From: Cryptomeria japonica
Taxonomy: Eukaryota > Streptophyta > Pinopsida > Cupressales > Cupressaceae
Assembly: GCF_030272615.1 (NCBI RefSeq)
Contig: NC_081405.1
Location: forward strand, 654,554,920-654,618,919
Length of the DNA stretch: 64,000 nucleotides
Direction: 5' to 3'
The notes beneath the pieces were generated by a model. It saw only the letters and a list, made by a program, of their open reading frames with translations. It ran no database searches and was not told the origin of the DNA. Made by a program: the position numbers and the translations under genes. Of the stretch, positions 54,731 to 64,000 are shown piece by piece; the first letter of the stretch is position 1; every line of letters begins with the position of its first letter.

Positions 54731-57700
54731 TTATGACAATAATGAATAATACTTGTTAAAAACCACTTTATAGTCCTGCAAAAATTGTTTCATGGATAGG
54801 GACCAGGACTCAAGTAGGGAGGTTGCCACTTCCTTCTCTGTCTACATCTAGGATACCTGTTCCTCCATGGCATCTATTGTGCTCAGTTCCTATGTGACTG
54901 TTAGGGCATCCAGGTTCAGATAACACTTCTGAAGAATTTGCAGTCGTTGAAGTAATACCAGTTGAAGCTCCTACAAATCCCTAGACCGTGTGCTGATCTC
55001 TTGCTCCATCTTGGCTGACTGGATCTGGAACTGGTGAATGGTTTGCCCATATGCTACAAAGGAGTCATAAGGAGTCTTGAATGTGCCCAAGTAGGACTGT
55101 AAGTCCGTTTGAAGCTATTGCTTCTTGGCTAGCACATCATCACAGAACAGATGAGGTTGACAAATTTTGCTGAGTAGAAAGTTTCCCTCATCCAAGGCAT
55201 TCCTTATTTCCTTTTGATCCTTTAGCAGTTCAGTCCTAAGCTCATTCAACTTCTTCACTAAAGCAACATTAAGAGCCTTTTGGTGCTCCTTCTTTACATT
55301 GGCCTCTGCTTCTTCTTCTAAACTCTGCACCTGATCATCCACTACAATACACAGAAGTTTGAGTTGTGCTAGTGATGATTCAGTGTCAGGAAGATTAGTA
55401 CCGGGGATTAAACCGATAAGTGTGTCTATAGCTGCCCGAATAATATCTTGTTCTCTTTTCCTATGAATGCCTTCAAGGCGCTCTTGGGCAACCTTGATGC
55501 TCTGCATAAGCTCAGACTCACTTGCAAATTGGAGATCAATGGGGCTCGAGATAGCAGCCAGTTTGGCTTGGCTACCGGTTGCCTTAGGAGTTTCCATCTG
55601 TGTGGTCTTCATTGCTTCAATTGTCTTGTCTGCTTCTTCCTTCTTTTTCTTCTCCTTCTCTTCCTTCTCTTTCTCTTCTCTCTTTTTCTTCTCTTCCTCT
55701 TCCATCTTCTTCTTGTCTTCTTCTTCTTTCTGCTTCTGCTTTACTTCTACCTTCTTCTTTTGTTCTTCTTCTTCCTTCTTCTTCTTCTCTTCTGCTTCCT
55801 TCTTCTTCTGTTCTTCCTCTTCCTTCTTCTTCTCTTCCGCTTCCTTCTTCTTCTTCTCTTCCTCTTCCTTCTTTTTCTTCTCCTCTTCTTCCTTCTTTCT
55901 CTTTTCTTCCTTATCCTCTTCTTTCTTTTTCCATTCATCTTCTTGCTTCTTCTTTTCTTCATCTTTCCGTTTCTCCTCTTCCTCTTTTCTCTTCTCTTCC
56001 TCTTTCTTTTGTTTCTCATCTTCATCCTTCTTCTTTTTCTCTTCATGTTCCTTTGCCGCTTGCTGTGTGTCCTCATCTTGTTCACCACCCTGATCGACCT
56101 ATTGCCCCTATTCTGTTCCCTTAGAAGGTATGTCCTGAGTGACATCTTCTACATCCAGGGCATCGACATCGATGGTGTCGATTGGTTCTTCCACTAGGTT
56201 TCCTTCCTCATCAAAGACCTCATCCGGTTTGGAAATAACTGGTTCCTTTTCTGCTTGGAGGTTAGCCATTCGTGCTTTGTGAGAGCTGATAGCATGAGCC
56301 ATATGCTGATGTGTATCCTTTTCAACATCATCAACTCTCCCCTCCAACAACTAGAGTCTTCTTCTCCTTCTGAAGAAGAGACCTTTATTTTGATCCAGGC
56401 CATCAAACAATTCTGAATTTGCGAGTTCGGGGAAGTACTGTGCAAAAAATTTCTCCCTAATCTCCTGTTCCTTTTCAATGGCAATGCACCATTTATTATC
56501 TAATGCTTTAAATAATGAATCCGGTGTCTGAGATTTAATCTCTGATGGTGACCAGTCATTTTTACATAAATAAAGAATGATTTCCTGTAGTACTTCATCT
56601 TTTTCCTCACTATTGAATTCATCATAATAATCTATTAAATCATGAAGTAACTTTCAACTAATATTTTTTACTATTCTTTGACGATGTGTCAAAGGTTTGT
56701 ATGAGGAGATATCTATATTTACCGACGCGGATGTTGCTGGTTCATTCTTCTTCATCTTCTTTGTCTATCTTGCCTTCTTTGGCTGCTCATCAGACTCAGT
56801 TTCTTCAGAGTCTGGTTCATTTGCCTTAGTCTTCCTCTTTCTTTCGAAGACTTTTTCCGGTGTTACCTTCGGTTTCTTCTTTGTCAGTGACCGCTTGGTC
56901 ACTCTTGGAGTTGCAGTGGTAGCCAGTGCCGATGCTGCAGGCACTGCCTTAGCTTTCTTAGCTGCCGGTTCTTTTCCTTTCTTTACCGATGGTTCTTCAA
57001 CCGGTGCAATCCTCTCCAAGTAGGTTCCGGTCCTCTTAGCCTTAGGATCAAGAGGTGAGGCAATAAGGGTTGAAGCATACCCTTCCAGCATGTCAAACAT
57101 GACCTCATAGCCCATAGGATCCACTTCCTCCATTCTGGGCTCAACAGCCTCCATTAGACATTTGTCCACCTGAATAGTGAAACAGATGTCATCTTCATAT
57201 TTCTTCACTATGTCACCTGAGATTCTTACCCTCTGACTCATCTTTCTTCTGAAGTCATCAAAATATTTGTTCAGTACCTTAGGGTAGCTGGTTCCAATGG
57301 CTTGCATGCTTTCCTTTATTTGCTTGGTTACCGGTTTGTCAGGTGACCACTGGAAATCTCCTACACCCAAAATGTAGCCTTGGAAATAAAAGAACAACCC
57401 TACCATTAGTTGTCCAAACTTAAACCTCAGTGAGTTGTCCTGCTTGATTGCCTTAAGATTTAGCAGGAGTTGCCTCTGCATGCTGGTGCATAAGTCAAAA
57501 GATGCATCCTCTTTTATCATTCGGTAAGCAGCATTTACCGCTGTAGCAGATACAAAATTAATCCTGCTGGCTGAGAATGTTCTGTATCCAGTCACCATGC
57601 ATGCGTATTTCACCAGATCATCCTTGATAGGATTGATTGTCATGCCCCGTGAATCACTTGTTGAATCGGTGAGCTTGGTCATTTCCATTTTGCTCACTTT

Positions 57701-58117
57701 TCTCAAGGTTGGCACTTCCCTTGTGTTGCAGAAACTAGTGACTGCATGAATTGCCTGAGGCGTGATATCATGCGTCCTCTCCAGGTACATCTTGTCACCA
57801 TGGACTCTGCTCAAGATGATCCTGATGTGATCCTCTATGAAGTCTTCCAGGAAATATACTGCGTTGTAGAATTTCTTCTTCTCTATGACACTAAATTCTG
57901 GTTTGATCCTTTTGTCCTTTCCGCAAAATAGACCTAACTGAGTATGAATGGCTAAAGACCCTAGGTCTTCTATTTTGCAATCAATATAATCAGAAATTCC
58001 TTCTTCGACTATGACTCCAGCTGGAACTTGTGATAAAGCATTATACTTGGACTTCCTCTGAATGAAACTTTCTGACTCAATGGATGTACTTGAACTGGTA
58101 TGAGATGTGAAAGCCAT
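54731..58117 (-). pseudogene. ORF2: large charged protein of unknown function (about 1,128 codons), interrupted by TAG stops
   Basis: One frame runs from ATG at 58117 (MAFTSHTSSSTS; an upstream in-frame ATG at 58138 is possible) to TAA at 54731, with no frameshift. It has about nine premature stops, all TAG. Residues 1-450 have a globular, possibly transposon-associated N-terminal domain. Landmarks are IILSRVHGDKMYLE, DITPQAIHAVTSFCNTREVP, RGMTINPIKDDLVKYA, GYRTFSASRINFV, FDLCTSMQRQLLLNLKAIK, FKFGQLMVGLFFYFQGY and DPMGYEVMFDML. A basic/Ala/Lys-rich linker follows, then an EIILYLCKNDWSPSEI segment. Next comes about 150 residues of almost pure Glu/Lys (55700-56070 on the plus map), predicted as a long charged helix, and finally a helical C-terminus. 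A paralogue lies at 61029-62338. Similar domains are annotated in other plants as putative plant transposon protein (PF20167-type), which is my best guess. No enzymatic motif seen. Confidence 0.8.
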
Positions 58118-58138
58118 TGAAGAGTATTTCAAGAACAC

Positions 58139-58560
58139 AAAAAATACCTTTCAAACATGAATTTAGGGCTTCCTGATTCTACTTCACTTCACTCTCTGTC
58201 GGATGCCAAATCACCGCTTTGTGTTCTCCACTACCACTTGCAAACTAGATTTGAATCTCTTTCAAGGTTATCCAATTTCTTGAAATCTAAGCTCAAATCG
58301 CCTTTTCTTCGCTCTGCACTTGAAAACTTTTCTTTGCTCGAAAACAGATAGTGAGAAATGATTTGAAAAATACATTTATACATGTCTCTCACCTACCGTC
58401 ATTAATGCTCCTCTATTAGGGCGTAAACCCTAATTTGCCTTTTTACCATTTTCGGTCTTCTGCCAAGCAATAGGTATCACATACCGGTTAAGGTCTTTTA
58501 TCGGTGTCAACCAGGGGTTCGAAAGCATTTCGCCATTTGCTCCCCCTAAGCCTTTGAGGC
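58139..58560 (-). promoter_or_regulatory. Spacer between ORF1 and ORF2 with possible internal promoter
   Basis: On the minus strand the spacer contains ACATGTATAAATGTATTT (TATA-like, near 58375). It is followed by about 230 bases of leader-like sequence with TTTTCGAGCAAAGAAAAG before the ORF2 start. The equivalent spacer of the neighbouring element has a similar TTTTCGAGAGAGCAGAGAAA stretch, suggesting conservation of a separate 5' untranslated region. Confidence 0.4.
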
Positions 58561-58663
58561 TTAGTTTGCCAGTTCCGATATTTCCACACTAGGTGCAGAA
58601 ACCGGTTCCTCTTTCGACAATATTGGTTTCTTCTTCCATGTTTTCTTCATGTCTCCTTGAACT

Positions 58664-59850
58664 TTTTAAACATCTATTTCTCCTTCCTGAGTGACCGGTA
58701 TATCATCAAATATACTTTTTCTGCTTTTGCAGAATCTTGCAATGTGACTCGGTTTGTTGCAGTGATAGCAAACAAGTCCAGGTGCTCTCCAAGGTCCATT
58801 GTACATGTTTCCATTCTTCCTTCTACATGTTGCAGCAGTGTGACCATGACCATGACAGATCATACAACTTTTTGTCCATCCAGTTGCCACTTGATGACCA
58901 CCGCTTCTTGACTAATGATTGAAGACATTAAACTGGTTGTGGTTCTGATTCATAAAAGGTTTAGGACCAGTTCCTTGGGTCCTCTGAGGATATCTTCCAG
59001 TGTTATCCATTACAAACCTGCACTCAAATGCTCTATGCCCAAACTTGTTGCATGCCTAACAATGACCATTGAACTTGTTGGATCTAGGTACATTGTTAAT
59101 AAAATAAGGAAAATTATTGTAGGCTTTGCTCCTACATACATTGGTAGTGTGTCCTTCTTTAAGACAGTTAAAGCAAATAGGTTTGAATTTTTGCTTACCT
59201 TTTCCTTTGAGTGTTGGTTGCTTCTTTGATGCTTCAACATTTGTTCCTGAGGATTGTCCTTCCTCATGTCTAGAAAAACCAAGACCATTGGTATTCTTTG
59301 CCGGTCTAGATGACTCAAGATTTTGCTCTAGCTTGATAGTACTTTTGCCAAACTTAGCAAGTATTTCCTTTGACTCAAAGAGTTCTTTGGAAATAGCAGT
59401 GTTTTTCTCCGTTAGACTTGCATTTTCAGAGATGGCAATGTTCAGTTCTCCTTGCATGTCTTCTTTTTTCATTCTGATCTCATGAAGGCGAGTAGTCAGT
59501 GCACTAATCTCATGTTTCAACTTGGAGATTTCTTGATCTTTGTCCTTTACCAAATCTTCAGCTTTTCTCCGGTTCTCAAGCTCTTGACTAAACCGAATAG
59601 TCAGTCCTTCCAACTCCTTTCTCAGATTGGAGTTTGAATCATTCAACTTATTCACTTCAGCAATCATGGCTTCCATGTTAGCTTCATTTTCAGAACTACT
59701 TTCAGATAGTTCCATCAGCCTCTCTGCATGTTCTCTCCTTTTTGCTTCAGATGCCTTGTATTTGACCATAAGATCATCATAGGCTTGCTCAGACTTAGTG
59801 AGCCATTGAGTAAGTTCCCTCAAGGTGTATTCGCCCATATCTATTTCCAA
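58664..59850 (-). pseudogene. ORF1: nucleocapsid-type gag with coiled coil and four CCHC zinc knuckles
   Basis: The ATG at 59850 is only 24 bases past the primer-binding site. Residues 1-180 are coiled coil (LRELTQWLTKSEQAYDDLMV, later SNLRKELEGLTIRFSQELEN). A KSTIKLEQNLESSRPAKNTN segment and GLGF come next, as in plant copia gag C-termini, then a basic GKGKQKFKP. Four CCHC knuckles follow: CFNCLKEGHTTNVC, C-x2-CNKFGHRAFEC (with a TAG between the first two cysteines), CMICHGHGHTAATC and CYHCNKPSHIARFC. The capsid (UBN2-type) domain usual in copia gag is absent. Stops: TAG near 59055 and 58915, TAA at 58663, after which related sequence continues another ~35 codons. Confidence 0.88.
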
Positions 59851-59874
59851 GTGGTTAAACTTATAGAAAGGTAG

Positions 59875-59886
59875 GCTCTGATACCA
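59875..59886 (-). other. Primer-binding site, tRNA-iMet
   Basis: GCTCTGATACCA on the plus strand, that is TGGTATCAGAGC on the element's strand, two bases from the LTR. Confidence 0.95.
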
Positions 59887-59888
59887 AT

Positions 59889-61028
59889 TGATGAATACTA
59901 AGAGGGGGGGGATGAATTAGTATGCCAAAAATTACTGCACTAAAACACTTACATAGTCTAAAGATAAAATGGTAAAGTAGTCTGACAGTCAAACCAGTTA
60001 CCACACATGCAAACCAAAATGCAAATAAAGCATTCACCCACAAAAGCAATACAACCATAACACAAGATATTTGACATGGAAACCCAACTGGGAAAAACCA
60101 TGGTGAGATGGAACTCACAAGTCACTATCTGCAGAATAGAAACCAGACCAGTTAAGGTCAGACCGGTTAAGGTCTGACAATGTTCTTCACTAGAACAGAT
60201 CCTGTTAGGAATCTCAATCTCTGTTAGGAGATAAGTCCGATTAAAGACTACCTTGTTAGAGGATTTTCGATTCACATGTGTGAACCACCTTGTTAGAGGA
60301 TTTTAAAAAGGCTTTGAGGCCTACCCGGTTAAGGGCTACAGACTTGTCAAAGATGTGATTAATCAACAAGTGTTTGATCTATCTAATAGCACAAACTGCT
60401 TGGTTAGATCCAGTATTGCTCACAGCTAATGCATTCCAACATTACTTCAGTCTTCACTCTCTCTCTCACAGTTACAACTTGATCTTCTCAGATAAGATCG
60501 TTCTTCATTTCCACCTTAAACCCTAGCTCAACATTAACCCTTTTTGCAACAACTTAAAACCCTAGACATGATGTCCTTTTTAAAGGAATCTGATTTCATG
60601 TCGGTCCAATAGAATTACATTACAATTTCCTAGGTTCAATGAATCTAGACATACTCAGTAACACGACACAAGAATCACCGTCAATGTGTCGACACTGTCA
60701 AACAATCGGTGGATTGGTAACTCATCACAAAATGTTATCGGTTCCTACAAAATACCAGTTGCCGGTTTGTCAAAAATGAAGACTAGTAAGAATGTGTTGT
60801 GCCGCTTTTCTCCCTTGTACCACTTGGGATCGACAAACCGCTTGGGGTTGACATGTTGCTTCAGACCAGGAAACACATTCTGCAAAATCACTAGTCTAGA
60901 GACTAGTATACAACATACCGGTTGGAAGAAATATCGGTTGAGCATGAGCTCATACATATAAAGGGGATCTCAATACAAGTGTGTGTCCATCAATGACAAT
61001 CACAACATAAACATAAAAAATGCCAACA
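59889..61028 (-). repeat. 5' LTR of the Sirevirus-like element
   Basis: 1,140 bp, TGATGAATAC...AATGCCAACA on the plus strand. A TATATGTA box (minus strand, about 60952-60962) lies about 70 bases from the transcript-proximal end and is conserved in the other LTR. Confidence 0.9.
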
Positions 61029-62338
61029 ATTGCTGCCTCTTGGGCTTCAGATTCCTCTTCGGTAATGGCAATGGTGCCTTTGATAGGTGTAGAGGAAGAG
61101 TCTTCTCTGAATTTCTCTGACAACACCTTTATCATTTTTGTTGCCTTTCTTGTAGCTTTGGGTACTACAATGCTCATTTTTACCTTTTCCTTTACTTCCT
61201 CTTAGGTTCCATACCTTAGCTCAGTAGCATGGCTCGATAATGTGAGAAATGCATCAATTTTCTATTGTGTGATGTCAAAATCAATCTCGTATCCCATAGG
61301 TGACAAAGATTGAGTTCTTGGTTCCACAACATTCACATAACAGTAATGGGTGTCAACTTCGAAACATATATCATTTTTGTATTTCTCCACTGGCTGGGGT
61401 GGAATCCGATACCTGTTATGCATTTTCTCTTGAAATTTACTGAATTAGTCATCCATAATATCATTGAAATTATCACCTAACTTCTTGATGAAGTCATTTC
61501 TCTGATGGGTGATTGGTCGCTATAGTTCCCAAACAACTTTACTGACTGATGGAAAGAATTTTTCAAAATAGAAAAACATGCATACCAATAATGATCCAAA
61601 CTTTAGAGTATTAGCCGAGTTGTTTTTCTTCGGCTTCCTGATGGTGTTCAGACTCTCAAATAGGTTCTTTAGCAACACCTCACATAGATCAATTTTCATT
61701 CCCTTTTTCACAATTTTGTATGCTAGGTCTACTGCTGCACAGGGTACACTATTTTCCCTTGCCGATTGGAAGAAATAGTAACCTATAACTCTAATGGCAA
61801 ATTTTAGTTCTTCATCTGTGACATTATTTAGTTTCAATCCTCTATAATCTGATTCCACTCCGGTTAAACTAATCAATTCCTTCTGTGATATCATCTTTTG
61901 GGCTCGGGCATGATCATAAATGGGGTAACCGGTAATCAGATGAATGATTTCTTTGGTAATCTTTAATGGTTTCTCTTCTAGCCATATGAAATCATCGTGA
62001 ACTCTGCTTAGAAAAAACTTGACCCACTAGGGTTTGAACACACGGGGATAGGTTAGGGCTTCAGTTAATCCCTTGATCTTGATGTGTTCATACTTGCTAT
62101 TCAATTTACCATCTGTGCACAACTCATCATGGGTGTCTTTAATTTCAACATGACCGAGTTCTTCAACACGACATTTGGTGAAGAATCTCACATCCTCGAC
62201 TAACAACCCTCTGTCTGGGATGAGTGAAAAAGTGGTTTTGTCATCCGGTTCAGATGCAACTCTGGGAGTCAAAGAGTATTTTAGTGAGGGCTTCTCTACA
62301 TTCTTGACAACTATGGTATCTTGGATCTTGGGCGCCAT
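61029..62338 (-). pseudogene. ORF2 paralogue of a second Sirevirus-like element, cut by the first element
   Basis: From ATG at 62338 (MAPKIQDTIVVKN) one frame runs to 61029, about 437 codons with five stops (three TAG, two TAA) and no frameshift. It matches ORF2 at 54731-58117 in order: LSRVHDD, GLKLNNVTDEELKFAIRVIG, SARENSVPCAAVDLAYKIVK, IDLCEVLLKNL, LKFGSLLVCMFFYF, KYKNDICFEVDTHYC and SPMGYEIDFDI. The frame ends in EEESEAQEAA exactly where the 5' LTR of the neighbouring element begins. The remaining C-terminal part, including any Glu/Lys region, is not found on the far side of that element. Confidence 0.82.
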
Positions 62339-62870
62339 TGTGGATTTTAGATAAAAGCTAACAAAGGATCCTTAGGGTTTCAGGATTTACAAACGACTTA
62401 CGCTTTATACTTAGCAGATAATGGCAACTAGATAAGATCGGTAAACCAGCTTAACAATGCATCGAGATTGATGTAAATACCTTGAATTTTGTTTGTAGGA
62501 GGTTTGATCACCTTTGATTCGCTTTTCTCTGCTCTCTCGAAAACTTGGTAAGTTAAAAAATGACCACGAAAATGCTTTTAAGTACACAATATGCCTTATC
62601 GGGCTCTGTGCGGGTTAGGTCAAAAACATTAAATGCACTCGGTTCCACTAAACTTTCTTTCCTTTTTCCATTTTAACCGAGTAACCAAACTTCCTTCATT
62701 CACCGACTAGATAGGTTTCCTATATACACCGACTTGACAGGTTTTCCTATATAGTGCTTTAAAAAAAACTTTGATAGAATTTCAAACTTACTATTACATC
62801 TTAATTATGCAGATTTGAATTAAGTACATGATAAAATAGGAACTGTTAAGATTTAACCTTAAGAGAATGC
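62339..62870 (-). other. Spacer between the ORFs of the second element
   Basis: Non-coding, AT-rich. It holds leader-like sequence with TTTTCGAGAGAGCAGAGAAA just upstream of the ORF2 ATG, paralleling the first element. Confidence 0.5.
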
Positions 62871-62879
62871 AGTCCCTTC

Positions 62880-63850
62880 ATACCTTTACCAATTAATTTG
62901 GAATAGGTCCACCTAACTCGGTAGGTAAGGTGCTTTCTTCATTTGACACAATTTCCTTCTTTTTCCAAATCATCTTTAATTTGTCTTTGAATTCTTCAGT
63001 GTCTTTTCTAGGTTGATCTTTGCAATCTCTAGCTAAGTGTCCAACTTTGTGACAATGAAAACATGCCATACCAGGATTTCTCCATGATCTTCAGTTGTTC
63101 ATTCCAAACCTTATAAAGCAATTGGCACTTATATGTCCATATCTTCCACAACATTCACACCACATCCTTGTATTGTAATCCCATGGTACTACAGAATACT
63201 ATTGGTAAGGATGTGTGTGAGTTCGGTAAACTCTAGCATTCGCTCAGTGTGCAGACCATATATAGTTCTTTTGCTTAAGCCAACACTTCTCGGTACTATG
63301 TCCATATCTATTGCAGTTTTTACAAAACCCTTTGAATTTTGCCTTCTGATAATTGTTAATAGATTTTGTCCTATATTGATTAGATGTGTGACCATATTTA
63401 TTGCAATTGTAACAATAACCTTTGGACTTAGTGACATTCGGTTGCTTACCTTTTCTGATTTGACACATGTTGGCAGTGTGACCTTGATTTCCATAGTAGT
63501 TGCAAATAGGCTTCTTTGCTTTGATGTTATTCTTGTTTCTAGCTTGCTTTGATGATTCTCCTCTCTCGGTATTATGAATTCCCTTCTCGGTAGTCTTTTC
63601 CTTTCTAACCGAGTCCTACATCTTTGTTGGGTCTTCTTCTATTCAGTTGCTCATCCAACATCTTTGATGCTTCATAACTCTTCTTGAGTGTTTCTTTGGA
63701 TTTCTTCTCTGATTCAAGTTCATCGGTCAACCTTGATACTTCAAGTTTCAATGCTTGATTCTCATCAATTTTTAGAATTGCTTCATGATGTGCATAACCT
63801 AGTTGATCTAACAGATTTTGTTGATGTAGCTTCCTAAAATTGTGACACTT
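62880..63850 (-). pseudogene. Gag-like ORF1 of the second element, five CCHC knuckles
   Basis: Upstream part (63800-63600): a coiled coil with ALKLEVSRLTDELESEKKSK and a VGLG motif. Then five zinc-knuckle units: CNYYGNQGHTANMC (second Cys lost), CYNCNKYGHTSNQY (last Cys lost), CKNCNRYGHSTEKC, CECCGRYGHISANC and CFHCHKVGHLARDC. A KDKLKMIWKKKEIVSNEES tail resembles the end of ORF1 in the neighbour. Several stops and at least one frame change occur. The last ~150 bases of the window (63850-64000) are less AT-rich and I cannot assign them. Confidence 0.78.
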
Positions 63851-64000
63851 GCAATTTCAACTGCATTTGGGTCTTCACGATGGCGGCGCAACATTGAACC
63901 TGAATGGAGACCCCGAAACCTATTTACGACATCAAAAAATGCATATTTCTGCACCTTGGCCTGATCCTTCCTTGCACCCTACTGTCCTGGGAGGTGGGAC

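Larger units (their letters stand above)
53251..61028 (-). mobile_element. Sirevirus-like Ty1/copia element without pol, carrying gag-like ORF1 and large ORF2
   Basis: Right to left: 5' LTR (59889-61028), PBS complementary to tRNA-iMet (59875-59886), ORF1 nucleocapsid-type gag (59850-58664), spacer with a possible promoter, ORF2 of about 1,128 codons (58117-54731), a region with repeated GGGGGAG tracts, polypurine tract (54390-54377), 3' LTR (54376-53251). No protease, integrase, reverse transcriptase or RNase H motif is present and there is no room for them. It must have been mobilised in trans. The LTRs differ by only a few percent. The outer end of the 3' LTR lacks the last ~9 bases (TG-terminus) and no matching target duplication is found, so the left end has been rearranged. 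Confidence 0.88.
61029..64000 (-). mobile_element. Partial second Sirevirus-like gag/ORF2 element
   Basis: Same gene order as 53251-61028 (gag with a zinc-knuckle array, spacer, ORF2), but with clearly diverged proteins. Its 5' LTR would lie beyond 64000, and its ORF2 3' end and 3' LTR are missing. Thus at least two distinct members of this family are nested here. Confidence 0.72.

Noticed and set aside
55747-56145. Minus-strand Arg/Lys-rich 132-codon frame
   Set aside because: Shifted frame of the same purine-rich tract. The ORF2 frame through it matches upstream and downstream coding sequence.
55448-56197. Long plus-strand frames of Phe/Ser/Leu-rich peptide (up to 249 codons)
   Set aside because: They are the antisense of the Glu/Lys tract of ORF2 on the minus strand.

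Overview
The window is nuclear DNA from a seed plant with a large, repeat-rich genome. The evidence is plant-type Ty3/gypsy lineages (Tat-like, Tekay-like and other chromoviruses), Sirevirus-like Ty1/copia elements, a plant mobile domain fragment, and one intron-less glyoxal/aldehyde oxidase-like (GLOX) gene. The long spacers and deeply nested retroelements suggest a gymnosperm, possibly a conifer; that is inference, not something the sequence proves. The only gene that looks intact is GLOX at 48733-50382. Nearly everything else is mobile DNA in various stages of decay.

Layout. 1-3119: the 3' end of a Tat-like gypsy element, with an antisense plant-mobile-domain pseudogene, ending in a 3' LTR. 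This LTR sits inside the integrase of an older Tekay-like chromovirus, whose integrase/chromodomain end and very long LTR occupy 3120-7510. 7951-8485: an orphan copia LTR with its primer-binding site. 10064-26551: a second chromovirus, both LTRs present, split in its reverse transcriptase by a 10.2-kb DNA transposon (12737-22949) with 29-bp terminal inverted repeats and a TGGAT target duplication. That transposon carries a decayed gene with clean phase-0 exons, recurrent 18-20-bp palindromes, a ~359-bp tandem array and a 3-kb minisatellite whose unit occurs in both orientations. 27576-29696: a LINE-like insertion bounded by a perfect 18-bp duplication. 31302-46620: a nearly complete minus-strand Tat-lineage element with ATAAT target duplications, two RNase H domains and a G-patch-like motif between protease and reverse transcriptase. 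46626-52465: the GLOX gene and its spacers. 53251-61028: a minus-strand Sirevirus-like element with no pol; instead it has a nucleocapsid-only gag with four CCHC knuckles and a second, ~1,128-codon reading frame of unknown function. 61029-64000: part of a related element (five knuckles, paralogous second frame) that the former has inserted into.

Relative ages, by eye: chromovirus LTRs differ by roughly a tenth, Sirevirus-like LTRs by a few percent, and Tat LTRs by a few percent plus indels. Premature stops are strongly biased to TAG, as expected from deamination of methylated CAG and TGG contexts. The two parts most deserving follow-up are the pol-less two-gene element family at 53-64 kb and the gene-bearing DNA transposon at 12.7-22.9 kb.
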